Position numbers and translations under genes: made by a program
The notes under the pieces: model-generated
What the model saw: only the letters and a program-made list of their open reading frames with translations
What the model was told of the DNA's origin: nothing
Database searches by the model: none
In this document: positions 25,074 through 34,596 of the stretch, one piece after another
Layout: each line of letters opens with the position of its first letter
How positions within the stretch are numbered: position 1 is the stretch's first letter
DNA from: Phycisphaerales bacterium UBA7800
GTDB lineage: Bacteria > Planctomycetota > Phycisphaerae > Phycisphaerales > Phycisphaeraceae
DNA: 64,000 nucleotides
Direction of reading: 5' to 3'
Assembly: GCA_002480565.1 (NCBI GenBank)
Contig: DLCK01000079.1
Coordinates: 1 to 64,000, forward strand

Positions 25074-27794
25074 ATGGCGTCACGCATGCGATGGAAGAAG
25101 ATCATCGGGTCACTGTTTCGATCTTCATCGCGTCCATCTCGGTACAATTCACAGAGTTTAATTGAACCATTAGAACCCCGTGTCCTGTTGAGTGCGACCA
25201 TCGGTGGTGGTGCGATCAATGATCCAGCTTTGGGTGCAGCACCGTTGTACAACGTCGGTGAAGGTCAGGATTTCGTGCTGGTCAAAAACTGGGACTTCGG
25301 CACCACCGGCGACAGCACTATCACCGATCAGGCGGTGATGAACAACCATTTCATGTATCACGATCAGTTTGGCGTCTATAACAACGGCGGTGGCAACTAC
25401 GGCGCGAATATTGTCGCCCCCGATGCGGCACATGCTCTTTCCGGTCAACCCGTCGAAGGTGTCAATACCAGTGGTCCGGTTCGCGAGTTCAACGGTGATG
25501 CACTAAGGACGTATTTGGTTCCGCTGGATGATGCCACGCAAGTTCATCCCACTTATGAAAAGGCTGGCTCCGGTTCATTTCAAGCGACATGGACCTTGCC
25601 TAACGGCGGATCACGACTGGGGCAGAACATGCTCTGGGAAACGCGCGTTCGCTATGTGACGCCACCTTATTTCTGGTTTGCCATCTGGACCTGTGGCAAC
25701 AAGTGGAGTCAAGGGGCAGAGATCGACACCGTCGAAAGTTTCGGCTACGACAATGGTGGCGGCTACACCAATTTCGATGGTGACTACTGGCATGCCGACT
25801 CCGTGGGCGGCACCGACGAGACGGATTACAGCAGTTGGGCCAACGGCATGGCGTCCAACGGGATCACCAACTACGACGCAACCCAGTGGCATACCTGGTC
25901 ACTGCTTTACCGTACCGATGACAGCTTCTCAATCTATGTCGATGGTATCGAAGTTCAGAGCGGCGATATTGACTGGACCTATAAAGCCACAGCAGATGGT
26001 GAACCGATCAATATGAGCTTTATTTTTGATGGCAGTTGGGGGCATTCAGGAGTCGACAGTGTCAACCATTGGCTTGATGCTTCGGCATTCGATGATGTTT
26101 ACTACGACTGGGACTACAGCCGTGTGTATCTGGCAGACGATATTCCCGCCACACCGGTGGATGTGACCAACGCAAGTTTTGAGACCGGCGATCTGACCGG
26201 TTGGACGGTGGCATCCAGTGGCGGCTACGGATCAGGCGTCAACGTCGTTGACAATATTGCCAATCAGCAGAATCAGTACCCCACATTCAGTGACCCATTG
26301 CCCGGTGATGCCGACGGTGACTTTTACGCCAGCCTGCGCGGGTACGGCACTGATCAGTCCACCTACATCTACCAGAACATCGGCCAACTCAAAGCCAACA
26401 CCACCTACATTCTCAAAGCTGCCATCGGTGTGGGGCGTTACGACACCAATCCGCCTGAAGCTCATCTTTCATTGATCAACGGCACCGACCACACCGGCAC
26501 GGTACTGGCCACCGCCGATGTCAGCACACTGGGACTAAACCAGTATGCTAATGATTTTGAAGACTTGGTCGTCACCTTCAAAACCGGCGACACCGTCAGT
26601 GGTGACCTGTCCATTGCCATCGAAACAGTCGGTGGATACAGCTCAATTAGTGCCCTGCGTATGGACAACGTTCGTCTAAGCGAATACACCGAGCCAGCCA
26701 CGGGGCCGATTGTGACCAATGCTGACTTTGAAGAAGGCGACCTGACCGGCTGGACTGTCACCGCCAGTGGTGGATGGGGATCAGGTGCCAGTGTCACCGA
26801 CAACGTTGCCAACCAGCAGGCGCAATACCCGGTCTTCAGTGATCCATTACCCGGTACTGCCAGTGGCCAATACTACGCAAGTCTACGTGGCTATGGTGCG
26901 GATCTCGCCTCGTTCATGTATCAGGATGTCGGTGAACTTCAGCCTTACACCGAGTACACCCTCACTGCGGCCATCGGTGTTGGACGTTACGATTTTAATC
27001 CGCCCCAAGGCACGCTTTACCTGATCAACGGCAGCGACGAAACCGGCACCGTACTTGCTTCAGCCGACTTCAGCTCGCTGGGAATGAGTCAGTATGCCAA
27101 CAATTTTATGGACCTTGATGTTACATTCACCACCGACGCCATTGTCACAGGTGATCTGACCATCGCGTTTGAAACTATTGGGGGTTACACCTCTATTTCA
27201 CCAGTCCGATTGGATCATGTTCGCTTGACTGCCGTGGAAGTCGAGCCACAGCAAGCGGTGGTCAATGGTGATTTTGAAAACGGCGACACCACCGGCTGGA
27301 CCACTGTCAGCAGCGGTGGTTGGGGATCAGGTTCGGGTGTCATCGACAATGTGGCTGACCAGCAGAATCAATATCCGAGCTTCGATCCATTGCTGCCCGG
27401 CACAGCCAGCGGATCGCACTATGCCACCTTGCGTGGATACGGTGCGGATCAGTCTTCATTCCTGTACCAGAATGTCGGCGGACTTCTGGCTAATACGACA
27501 TACACCTTGACCGTGGCCATCGGCGTGGGACGCTTTGACTACAACCCGCCCAACGGTGTCATCTCGCTGGTCAACGGCAATAACCAGAACGGTTCGATCC
27601 TCGCGTCATCACAAATCAGCTCGCTTGGCATGGGGCAATACGCACATAACTTCATGGACCTGACCGTCTCTTACACCACCGGCTCAAGTGTAATTGATGA
27701 CCTGACCATCGTGATTGAAACAGTTGGTGGTTATAGCTCCATCAACACGCTACGCTTCGATAATGTTCGTTTGACGCTAACGCCTGTTGCTTAA
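25074..27794 (+). CDS. secreted GH16 enzyme with LEPR-type N-terminus and three repeats
   Basis: A 906-residue protein. Residues 33-41 read LEPRVLLSA, the LEPR-XLL signature of exported planctomycete proteins. Residues about 55-350 form a GH16 beta-jelly-roll with the catalytic AEIDTVE: Glu216 nucleophile, Asp218, Glu221 acid/base. GH16 enzymes cleave beta-1,3/1,4-glucans, agars or carrageenans; the substrate here is open. Three tandem repeats of about 180 residues follow (about 362-542, 545-722, 725-905), each opening with N-x-x-F-E-x-G-D-x-T-G-W and containing RGYG and IGVGRxDxNPP; they look like carbohydrate-binding modules. ATG 25074 has AAAGGAG 7 bases upstream. A terminator follows. Confidence 0.9.
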   Translation: MASRMRWKKIIGSLFRSSSRPSRYNSQSLIEPLEPRVLLSATIGGGAINDPALGAAPLYNVGEGQDFVLVKNWDFGTTGDSTITDQAVMNNHFMYHDQFGVYNNGGGNYGANIVAPDAAHALSGQPVEGVNTSGPVREFNGDALRTYLVPLDDATQVHPTYEKAGSGSFQATWTLPNGGSRLGQNMLWETRVRYVTPPYFWFAIWTCGNKWSQGAEIDTVESFGYDNGGGYTNFDGDYWHADSVGGTDETDYSSWANGMASNGITNYDATQWHTWSLLYRTDDSFSIYVDGIEVQSGDIDWTYKATADGEPINMSFIFDGSWGHSGVDSVNHWLDASAFDDVYYDWDYSRVYLADDIPATPVDVTNASFETGDLTGWTVASSGGYGSGVNVVDNIANQQNQYPTFSDPLPGDADGDFYASLRGYGTDQSTYIYQNIGQLKANTTYILKAAIGVGRYDTNPPEAHLSLINGTDHTGTVLATADVSTLGLNQYANDFEDLVVTFKTGDTVSGDLSIAIETVGGYSSISALRMDNVRLSEYTEPATGPIVTNADFEEGDLTGWTVTASGGWGSGASVTDNVANQQAQYPVFSDPLPGTASGQYYASLRGYGADLASFMYQDVGELQPYTEYTLTAAIGVGRYDFNPPQGTLYLINGSDETGTVLASADFSSLGMSQYANNFMDLDVTFTTDAIVTGDLTIAFETIGGYTSISPVRLDHVRLTAVEVEPQQAVVNGDFENGDTTGWTTVSSGGWGSGSGVIDNVADQQNQYPSFDPLLPGTASGSHYATLRGYGADQSSFLYQNVGGLLANTTYTLTVAIGVGRFDYNPPNGVISLVNGNNQNGSILASSQISSLGMGQYAHNFMDLTVSYTTGSSVIDDLTIVIETVGGYSSINTLRFDNVRLTLTPVA

Positions 27795-27836
27795 AAGCAT
27801 ACTGCAGAGCATTCGGCACATTTCATAACAACAAGA

Positions 27837-27880
27837 AACCAAGGCAGTGTTACGATTTAGCGCACCGCCTTGGTTTTTTC
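27837..27880 (+). terminator. terminator after GH16 gene
   Basis: AACCAAGGC (27837-27845) pairs with GCCTTGGTT (27867-27875) and runs into TTTTTTC. The following 240 bases to the TPR gene hold no gene or repeat that I can see. Confidence 0.75.
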
Positions 27881-28121
27881 TTTCTCAGTTGAATCTGTGG
27901 TCAATTTGTCTTGAGCCCGGATGCGAAAGGCAAGCCACCATGCACGAGATTTTAATGAGACTGCTATCAGGATGATTTATTGACATGCCATGGTCCTCTT
28001 GACCGAACGATACTTTGCAGTTGTATCCGGTCGACGCTTTGCCCCACTGATTAAAACGTGTGCAGCCACCGTTCGGCTCGTTGGCTTGGTGTGTTTAGAG
28101 GCATGTAAATAGGAGTGGCCT

Positions 28122-29498
28122 TCAACCCCACTTGGGCATCATGCGACGCAGGGTTTGTCTCAAAGACTGCATCGTCTTGCGATAGTGGTAGGTCATGGCG
28201 GTGATGAGAATCCGTAGCCGCAGTTGTTTAAGGGATGTGTCGTTGGGCTTGAGTTTCATGGCTTGGATCAACCAGAACTTGGCACGACGGATTTCGCCGA
28301 TTTCGAGGTATGCCAACACCAGATTGTGCATGGCCAGTGTATTGTGCCCATTAAATGTCAGCGATAATTTCAGGTCGGATATGCCATGCCCACGATCGTC
28401 AAGTAGCACGCGTGCGACGCCTCGCGTCAGGTACGCAGTGCTTAGTGTTCGACGGTCAAGTAGTGTGGGGGCCTGCATGAGAATCGGCGTGAGTATCTTC
28501 ATGGCCGGCTCAGCCATCCGAAGTTCCACCATCAATTGGGCGATGTCGACCTTCTGCTGATGGGTGTGATTGCCAAGTGCCTGTTCTTCACGCAGCAGGA
28601 TTCGGGCGCGTTGCAGATTGCCACGACGGGCTTCTATCCGAGCCAATCCCAAGCGCACGCAGGGCAGCGTTTCGTCGAGGCGTTGGGCGACCTGTAATTC
28701 TGATTCTGCTGCATCCAGGTGTCCAGCGAGCAGGGCGATTTCACCAAGATGAAGCCTCGCATCGGCCTGTGCAGGATCAAGCTCCAAGGCGTGTTTGAAT
28801 TTTTCGCGCGCTTCGTTGTGCTTGCCCATCTCACTAAGCAGAATGCCCAGGTTCACCAGCGTGTCCAGATCGCCGGGGTCTTCACGGAGTTGTCGCAGGA
28901 AATAGGAATGCGCCCGAGCGTGCAGCCCCTTGTTCCAATAGGTCATCGCCAGATTGGCAAAGGCATCAGGGAAATGCGGGTCGAGTTCCAGACAGCGATC
29001 CCAACACCAGATGGCTTTATCGTACTGTCCAACCTGCACGAGACTCTGGGCAATGTGGTCGTAGCAGCTTGGGCACTCGTCTTCGATCTGACGCGCCAGG
29101 TAGAACATCTCCTGAGCCTTGTCATGATCACCAAGCTGTACATATGCAAGAATGCGATAGCAATAACCTGCTTCACAGTCGGCATCAATCTGATTGACCG
29201 TTTGAAGATGGCTGATCGCTTGCTTGGGCTTTTCAATTTGCAGATAGCATCGGGCAAGGTGCAGCAGGGTGTCGATGTCATTGTCTGCAAGTGCCAATGC
29301 ATCGCGGAAGCTGATGATTGCATCCTCGTAGCGGTCGAGTTCTTCGAGAACCAAACCTAATCCGTAGTGCCACTCGGATTGAGCCGGATTACAGGACAAG
29401 GCACGTTGCAGGGCGTTGAGCGCTTTTTCCCATTGGCCTGCTTCGTAATACTTGTGTGCCTGTTCGGCATGTTGCTCGGCTTCAAACCATTCGTTCAT
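28122..29498 (-). CDS. tetratricopeptide repeat protein
   Basis: A 458-residue soluble protein made almost wholly of tetratricopeptide repeats: about ten units with the W4-G8-Y11-A20 pattern, such as AHKYYEAGQWEKALNALQRAL, YGLGLVLEELDRYEDAIISF and LVNLGILLSEMGKHNEAREKF. No signal peptide and no catalytic domain. TPR proteins are scaffolds for protein complexes. The start at 29498 has AGGA 9 bases upstream. It is divergent from the HEAT-repeat gene at 29772 and convergent with the GH16 gene. The C-terminal 60 residues are basic and less regular. A specific partner cannot be named. Confidence 0.85.
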   Translation of the reverse strand: MNEWFEAEQHAEQAHKYYEAGQWEKALNALQRALSCNPAQSEWHYGLGLVLEELDRYEDAIISFRDALALADNDIDTLLHLARCYLQIEKPKQAISHLQTVNQIDADCEAGYCYRILAYVQLGDHDKAQEMFYLARQIEDECPSCYDHIAQSLVQVGQYDKAIWCWDRCLELDPHFPDAFANLAMTYWNKGLHARAHSYFLRQLREDPGDLDTLVNLGILLSEMGKHNEAREKFKHALELDPAQADARLHLGEIALLAGHLDAAESELQVAQRLDETLPCVRLGLARIEARRGNLQRARILLREEQALGNHTHQQKVDIAQLMVELRMAEPAMKILTPILMQAPTLLDRRTLSTAYLTRGVARVLLDDRGHGISDLKLSLTFNGHNTLAMHNLVLAYLEIGEIRRAKFWLIQAMKLKPNDTSLKQLRLRILITAMTYHYRKTMQSLRQTLRRMMPKWG

Positions 29499-29771
29499 GG
29501 CGACGGATCCTGCCCTGGAAGTCGTCCCGATGAAGCGTCACGCGACGCAAATCGATTACAGAAACTATCGGCAAGTTGAATTGATTTTCCGCAAAACATC
29601 GCCGATTTTCGACGAATGGGAAACACCTTGCCGATATGAGTATCATACACTTAATTGTGATCAGGGACTAGGGACGCCAGCTTGCCTTGTCGTGTTCTGA
29701 CAAGTGGTACTGGCTTTCAAAACCCCGTATTAAGCAACCAAACCGGCATTGTTCGGTATATAGAAGTAATC

Positions 29772-32036
29772 ATGACACAGAAAAAGTTTCACGGCATAGA
29801 CAGCGTATCGCTTGGAGCACTGCTTGGGGTGGTGATGTCACTTAGTCCCATGGCAGCTCTTGCGCAGGATACAACTGTCCCTATAACCCCAGTGGCACCC
29901 CAACCCCAGACGCCTGTTGTGACAGAAACGGCTGAACAAAAAGCACAAAAACGTGACATGGACCTGCTCATGTCCGTGCTCGTTGAGACCAAGCTTTCCA
30001 TGGATCAGCGACGTGAAGCAGCATTGAGTCTATTGCGTAAAGGTTGGGATCAGGCGGTCAGTGCATTGGTCGACGAATTCCATAAACCCTCGGACCCCAG
30101 CAACCAACAGGTGATCGCTCAAGCAGTAGCTGGTTTTGCAGGCACGCCGCCACACGCATTTGTCTCGCCACTACTCTCAGCTTTGCAGGAAGATAACGAG
30201 AATCTGATTGACAATGTGGCTGCAGCATTAGGCCGATACCAGGATGAACCGCAAGTCACCAGCCAACTTGTCGCCTTGGCAGTGGACAAAGCACTGAATG
30301 TGAGAATCCGACGCGGCGCGATCGTTTCCCTGGGTTACCACCGAAACCGTGATGTCGTAGGCGTGCTGATTAGTCTGCTTTCAGCTCAGCAGCCGGCGCA
30401 AGTCCGAGCTGCCAGTTCTGCGTCGTTGGCCCGACTTACAGGTATCCATCGCTTCGGCCAGAACCTTGCCCAATGGAGCGTCTGGTGGGAGTCACACCGG
30501 GATTTGGATGAAAAGCGATGGCTCTCATCATTGATTGGAAACTTTGCGAACCATGCTGCAGCATTGACTACTGAAAACCAGCGTGTCACCCAACGACTCG
30601 TCGAATCCCAACGCCAACTTTATCTGGGGACTCCGACCGAAGAGCGTACCGCCATGCTTGAAAAGATGATGGCTGCCCCCGAACTTTCCATGCGACTGAT
30701 GGCATTGGAACTCATCGTCCAGCGACTCGTCGATCAACAGCCCATTGGGGCAACCTTAAGAGCAGCATTAATCGTGGCATTGGGGGATTCATCTGCCCAG
30801 GTCCGAAGCCGATGCGCCCAACTCATTCGTGATTTGAATGATCCATCAGGTGCCGACGCCATTGCTCAGCGTTTGGACACCGAGACAGACCCGACCGTAT
30901 TACGCGCCTACTTGTTGGCCATGGCAGACATGCCTCGTGAAGAATCGTTAACACGGGCGATGCAGTTACTAGGTGATGTCGAACTTCAGAACCCGGCAGC
31001 TGGTGTATTGGAACGCGCGATTGCCGACGGATTGGTGACCGAGCAGCACAAGCAGGCATTGACCAAGCAACTGCGTCAACTCACAGCAGGCGATGACACA
31101 TTGTCTCCGAAGATGATTGAACTGCTCGGGCGCGTTGCGACAGAAGATGACTGGCTTCGGATCGCTGGCTGGATGGACAGTCCCAAGGACACAGTACGGA
31201 TCGCAGCTGCACAGGCTTGGGCAGCGTCGGATCGCCCATTGGGTGAGTTAGCCAAGCGTGCTGAGTCGGAAATGTTTATGCCGATTTTGTTGCGTGCCGC
31301 AGTGCGACGTGGCAAGGAAGGTGCGACGCTCGTGCAGATTGCTCGCTTCAAGCCCAAGTCCGAGCAGCTCGAAGAGTCCTGGCAGCAAGCCATGTTAGCC
31401 ATGGCAACACGCGTACAGGCCTCAGACTTGGTCGAAGCGGATCGTGCGATGGCGCAGCATGAAAATGTCGCCCCGATTCGTGAACGCCTGTTGTCTGCAG
31501 CCATAGGTGAGAGCAATGTCAATGCTGATGTGCAGCTGCTTTTAGCTCGTGCATCAGTACGACTGGAAAACAGTCAGGCAATCCAGGCGATGGCGGACCT
31601 TGGGCTCGTTGAATCGCGTAGTCAGAATCTCACAGCAGAAGTCCTTCAGCGACTCCACTGGTTGACCGTACGTGCTGCGATGGAGTCTTCACAGCCAGAA
31701 AAAGCATGGCAGACAGTTGATGCCTGGTTTGTAAGTCTGGAAACAACCCAAGCCAAACAGGATCTTGCTCAAAGGTTACTCACCTATGTCACGGGGCGTA
31801 TTATCAAAGCCATTGACGCCCGTCAGATTGACCAGGCTACGACTCAATTAGCACAACTTCGAAAACATGTTCAGGAACATTTGCTTGCGACGTCTATGAG
31901 CAAGCTCGATGAATTGTCTAGCCGAATCACCAAGACAACTCAGCAGATTGCAAAGGATCAAGCTGCCGCGTCCGCAGCGACTTCCACTGATACGCAAACT
32001 GTCAATACGTCAGGTGTGCCTTTAACCAGCCCGTGA
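29772..32036 (+). CDS. secreted or periplasmic HEAT-repeat protein
   Basis: A 754-residue protein with a signal peptide ending near ALAQD (residues about 1-32) and a Pro/Thr-rich linker. From about 60 to 480 come alpha-helical HEAT-like repeats (for example LIDNVAAALGRYQDEPQVTSQ, IRRGAIVSLGYHRNRDVVGV, VRSRCAQLIRDLND). The remainder is helical, ending in a Ser/Thr/Ala-rich tail. No enzyme motif is visible. It may be a periplasmic scaffold. The frame is open from 29682, but the signal peptide begins at ATG 29772. It stands between the divergent TPR gene and leuD. Confidence 0.8.
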   Translation: MTQKKFHGIDSVSLGALLGVVMSLSPMAALAQDTTVPITPVAPQPQTPVVTETAEQKAQKRDMDLLMSVLVETKLSMDQRREAALSLLRKGWDQAVSALVDEFHKPSDPSNQQVIAQAVAGFAGTPPHAFVSPLLSALQEDNENLIDNVAAALGRYQDEPQVTSQLVALAVDKALNVRIRRGAIVSLGYHRNRDVVGVLISLLSAQQPAQVRAASSASLARLTGIHRFGQNLAQWSVWWESHRDLDEKRWLSSLIGNFANHAAALTTENQRVTQRLVESQRQLYLGTPTEERTAMLEKMMAAPELSMRLMALELIVQRLVDQQPIGATLRAALIVALGDSSAQVRSRCAQLIRDLNDPSGADAIAQRLDTETDPTVLRAYLLAMADMPREESLTRAMQLLGDVELQNPAAGVLERAIADGLVTEQHKQALTKQLRQLTAGDDTLSPKMIELLGRVATEDDWLRIAGWMDSPKDTVRIAAAQAWAASDRPLGELAKRAESEMFMPILLRAAVRRGKEGATLVQIARFKPKSEQLEESWQQAMLAMATRVQASDLVEADRAMAQHENVAPIRERLLSAAIGESNVNADVQLLLARASVRLENSQAIQAMADLGLVESRSQNLTAEVLQRLHWLTVRAAMESSQPEKAWQTVDAWFVSLETTQAKQDLAQRLLTYVTGRIIKAIDARQIDQATTQLAQLRKHVQEHLLATSMSKLDELSSRITKTTQQIAKDQAAASAATSTDTQTVNTSGVPLTSP

Positions 32037-32147
32037 TTGGGGCATCACCTGATTGATTAATATCACAGTCTTACTAATTTGCCATTCATCTTTGATTGAC
32101 AGGTGGGTTTGCAGTCACTTGGCTTCCCATTTGTAAATGATGTCACC

Positions 32148-32176
32148 TTGTTCAAGCTGGCTACGGACTCTATACT
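32148..32176 (+). promoter_or_regulatory. possible promoter of leuD
   Basis: TTGTTC (32148-32153) and TATACT (32171-32176) are 17 bases apart and lie 37 bases before the leuD ATG. The -10 box matches five of six bases; the -35 box is weak. Confidence 0.35.
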
Positions 32177-32213
32177 GTCTGATCTGTCAATAAACCGAGA
32201 AATGAGGATCGCC

Positions 32214-32777
32214 ATGGAAAGTACTATCCGCGGAAAAGCATACGTTTTGGGTGATGATATCGATACCGATCAGATCATCCCCGCTGAATTTCTGTCCTAC
32301 AATCCGTCGGACCCCGAAGAACGCAAGTACTTTGGGATGTATGCCATGGCCGGCCTGCCTAAGGGCAAGTTGGGATTACCCTCTGGCGATGTACGATTTG
32401 TGCCTGAGGGCGAGTTTAGCTCTGAATACACTATTGTCATCGGTGGCAAGAACTTCGGTTGCGGTTCTTCACGCGAACATGCTCCCTTGGCCATTGCCGA
32501 AGCTGGCGCCAAAGTGGTCATCGCAGAGTTTTATGCACGGATTTTTTACCGCAACTGTGTCAATGGCGGCTATTTGCTTCCATGTGAGTCCGTCGAACGA
32601 CTGGTTGAAGTGGTGAATACCGGCGATGATCTGGAAGTGAACATCGAAGCAGGTACCGTGACAAATTACACCCAGAACACGACTTACCAAGTCAAACCGC
32701 TTGGCGATATCAAGCCCATTGTCGATGCCGGTGGTGTGTTTGCCTATGCCAAAGAAAACGGCATGCTTGACGACTGA
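32214..32777 (+). CDS. leuD: 3-isopropylmalate dehydratase small subunit
   Basis: A 187-residue aconitase-family small subunit. GDDIDTDQIIPAEFL and NFGCGSSREHAPLAI are the family signatures, and the size fits the short LeuD type. With LeuC it isomerises 2- to 3-isopropylmalate in leucine synthesis; a homoaconitate-type or citraconate substrate is a possible alternative. The frame opens at 32103, but ATG 32214 has GAGG 6 bases upstream and begins the conserved domain. leuC is not next to it in this window. Confidence 0.88.
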   Translation: MESTIRGKAYVLGDDIDTDQIIPAEFLSYNPSDPEERKYFGMYAMAGLPKGKLGLPSGDVRFVPEGEFSSEYTIVIGGKNFGCGSSREHAPLAIAEAGAKVVIAEFYARIFYRNCVNGGYLLPCESVERLVEVVNTGDDLEVNIEAGTVTNYTQNTTYQVKPLGDIKPIVDAGGVFAYAKENGMLDD

Positions 32778-32903
32778 AAAGTTGTTGGGGGAAAGTTCTT
32801 TAAAAAGTATAAGTGTTTGTTAAATATGACACAAAAAGTGTCGATACTGTGTAATGCGCAAGTGACGGATGGGGTAATTCATAGCCGATAACGATCCGCG
32901 AAC

Positions 32904-32932
32904 TTGAACAAAACGCGATTGACATGTAAACT
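32904..32932 (+). promoter_or_regulatory. possible promoter of the DksA-like gene
   Basis: TTGAAC (32904-32909) and TAAACT (32927-32932) with a 17-base spacer, each matching four of six consensus bases, about 107 bases before the GTG start at 33040. Confidence 0.3.
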
Positions 32933-33039
32933 ACCCGTCTACCAATTCCTCAGGCTGGCGAACCTTTCGTTTCTGTCGCCTGCTTCGTGTGTGTGCTTAG
33001 TTGCCGTGGGATGATACGGCCAATACGGAGTCTATATAA

Positions 33040-33876
33040 GTGGCGAAGAAAACCCAGAAAAAGTCGGGCACCAAGAAGGCAACCACCAAGAAGGTTGTTA
33101 AAAAGTCGACCAAGAAGACTGTGGCCAAGAAGCCGGTAACCAAAAAGGCTGCTGCTTCCAAAGCGACCACCAAAAAGGTTGTCAAAAAGACAACCAAGAA
33201 AACGATAAGTAAAAAGTCGACTGCCAAGAAAGCGACCACTAAAAAGGTGTCAGCTTCCAAGGTTACCCCAAAGGCTCCGGCTAAAACCAAAAAGACACGA
33301 ACCAAGAAAAACGGTGTGGCAACGGATGCCGCAGCTCCAGTTGCATCCACCGGTCCCAAGAAAATGGTTTCGCGTTCCAACGGTAGCGCCGTCTCTGAAC
33401 GTGTTGCCAAGTTGAGGATGCGTTTGGGACGTGGGGGGACGAACACCACACGCGTTACGCTTCCTGAAAAACCATTGACAGAAGCACAGCTTAAGAAAAT
33501 CAAGTCCGGTCTTGGCAAGAAAGACCTCAAGTATTTCAAGCAATTGCTTTTGAATAAGCGTCTGGAAATTCTCGGTGACTTTGCTCAACTCGCTCAGGAC
33601 GTTAAGTCTGCTGGCGAGGGGGTCTCTTACGAGCATATGGCAGATACCGGGACCGACAACTTTGAGCAGGAATTCAACCTCGGTCTCATGGAGTCCGAAC
33701 GCAACATGCTCGAACGCGTCAATCGTGCGTTACTCCGCATCGAAGACAAAACCTATGGCGTCTGCGTTATGACTGGCAAGCCCATCAATCGTGAACGTCT
33801 CGAAGCCAAACCATGGGCGCGTTATTGCATCGAAGTGGCACGTGAACTCGACCGCCAAGGTCTCTTGGATAAGTAA
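33040..33876 (+). CDS. DksA/TraR-like protein with lysine-rich histone-like tail
   Basis: A 278-residue protein in two parts. Residues 1-95 are a Lys/Ala/Thr-rich tail of repeated KKxTKK and KKA-type units, like histone H1 or Hc1-type DNA-binding tails. About 160-278 form a DksA-like domain with a coiled coil (LLNKRLEILGDFAQLAQ, ESERNMLERVNRALLRI) and the zinc-finger region YGVCVMTGKPI...ARYCIEV. Only the first Cys of each CxxC pair remains (Cys242, Cys263); the partners are Thr and Val. DksA proteins modulate RNA polymerase in the secondary channel; this form may also bind DNA. GTG start with GGAG 9 bases upstream. It stands 57 bases before lspA. Confidence 0.85.
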   Translation: MAKKTQKKSGTKKATTKKVVKKSTKKTVAKKPVTKKAAASKATTKKVVKKTTKKTISKKSTAKKATTKKVSASKVTPKAPAKTKKTRTKKNGVATDAAAPVASTGPKKMVSRSNGSAVSERVAKLRMRLGRGGTNTTRVTLPEKPLTEAQLKKIKSGLGKKDLKYFKQLLLNKRLEILGDFAQLAQDVKSAGEGVSYEHMADTGTDNFEQEFNLGLMESERNMLERVNRALLRIEDKTYGVCVMTGKPINRERLEAKPWARYCIEVARELDRQGLLDK

Positions 33877-33933
33877 ACCGCCAGGTTTGGGTCGTGACTC
33901 TAAACAGGCTTTGATCGCCGATTGGAGATGACG

Positions 33934-34596
33934 GTGACTACGTCCCCGACACAATCAGATCGGCCCGAGCCTGCTCAGCAAGCACCTGTGCAAGCGGTGC
34001 GTTTTAGCCCGAAGGTGCCGCTGATCCTGTTCCTGACAACGCTCGTCGTTGTGCTTGGCAGTGATCTATTCATCAAATCGTGGTCCTTTGAGCATGTCGC
34101 AGGCCAGCCCGTTGAGCTTGTTGCAGGTGCTGACAATACACCGGCTGATATCCCACAGCATATCGGCATGTCCGTGGTCCCTAAACTCCTGGCATTACGC
34201 CTTACTCTCAACACTGGCGCAATCTTTGGTATTGGCAAAGGTGCGCAATGGTTTTTTGTCTTCGTCAGTGTGATTGCGACTGCATTTATCTGTTTCCTGT
34301 TTTGGCGCGCACCTCGCAACGCCTACACCATTCAGATTTGCTATGCACTGATCCTTGCTGGTGCCCTGGGCAATATGTATGACCGGATGGTCTACAACGC
34401 GGTTCGTGATATGTTCTGGCTTTTCCCAGGTGTGCATCTGCCATTTGGATTGAATTGGCCTGGCGGCAGTCCAGATATGTATCCGTGGCTGTTTAACATC
34501 GCGGATGTGGCATTGATCGTCGGCGTGTTGACGCTTATGGTTTTGGTGCAGTTGGCAGACATGCGTCAACGAAAGCTTGCCAAAACTTCAGACTGA
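33934..34596 (+). CDS. lspA: lipoprotein signal peptidase (signal peptidase II)
   Basis: A 220-residue inner-membrane aspartyl peptidase that cuts the signal peptide of lipid-modified prolipoproteins. Family motifs are LTLNTGAIFGIG, GALGNMYDRM, VRDMF with Asp159 and FNIADVAL with Asp191, the catalytic pair. Four hydrophobic segments are present. About 25 extra residues lie between the two Asp, and a Pro/Gln-rich cytoplasmic tail precedes the first helix. I chose GTG 33934: GGAG (33924-33927) has proper spacing to it, while ATG 33928 directly abuts that site. The 3' end overlaps the convergent gene at 34535 by 62 bases. The DksA-like gene upstream is probably cotranscribed. Confidence 0.9.
   Translation: MTTSPTQSDRPEPAQQAPVQAVRFSPKVPLILFLTTLVVVLGSDLFIKSWSFEHVAGQPVELVAGADNTPADIPQHIGMSVVPKLLALRLTLNTGAIFGIGKGAQWFFVFVSVIATAFICFLFWRAPRNAYTIQICYALILAGALGNMYDRMVYNAVRDMFWLFPGVHLPFGLNWPGGSPDMYPWLFNIADVALIVGVLTLMVLVQLADMRQRKLAKTSD

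Noticed and set aside
33250..33636. 128-residue minus-strand frame, and a longer one at 32997-33539 rich in Phe, Leu and Val
   Set aside because: They are the complement of the Lys-rich, low-complexity start of the DksA-like gene, which gives long open antisense frames.
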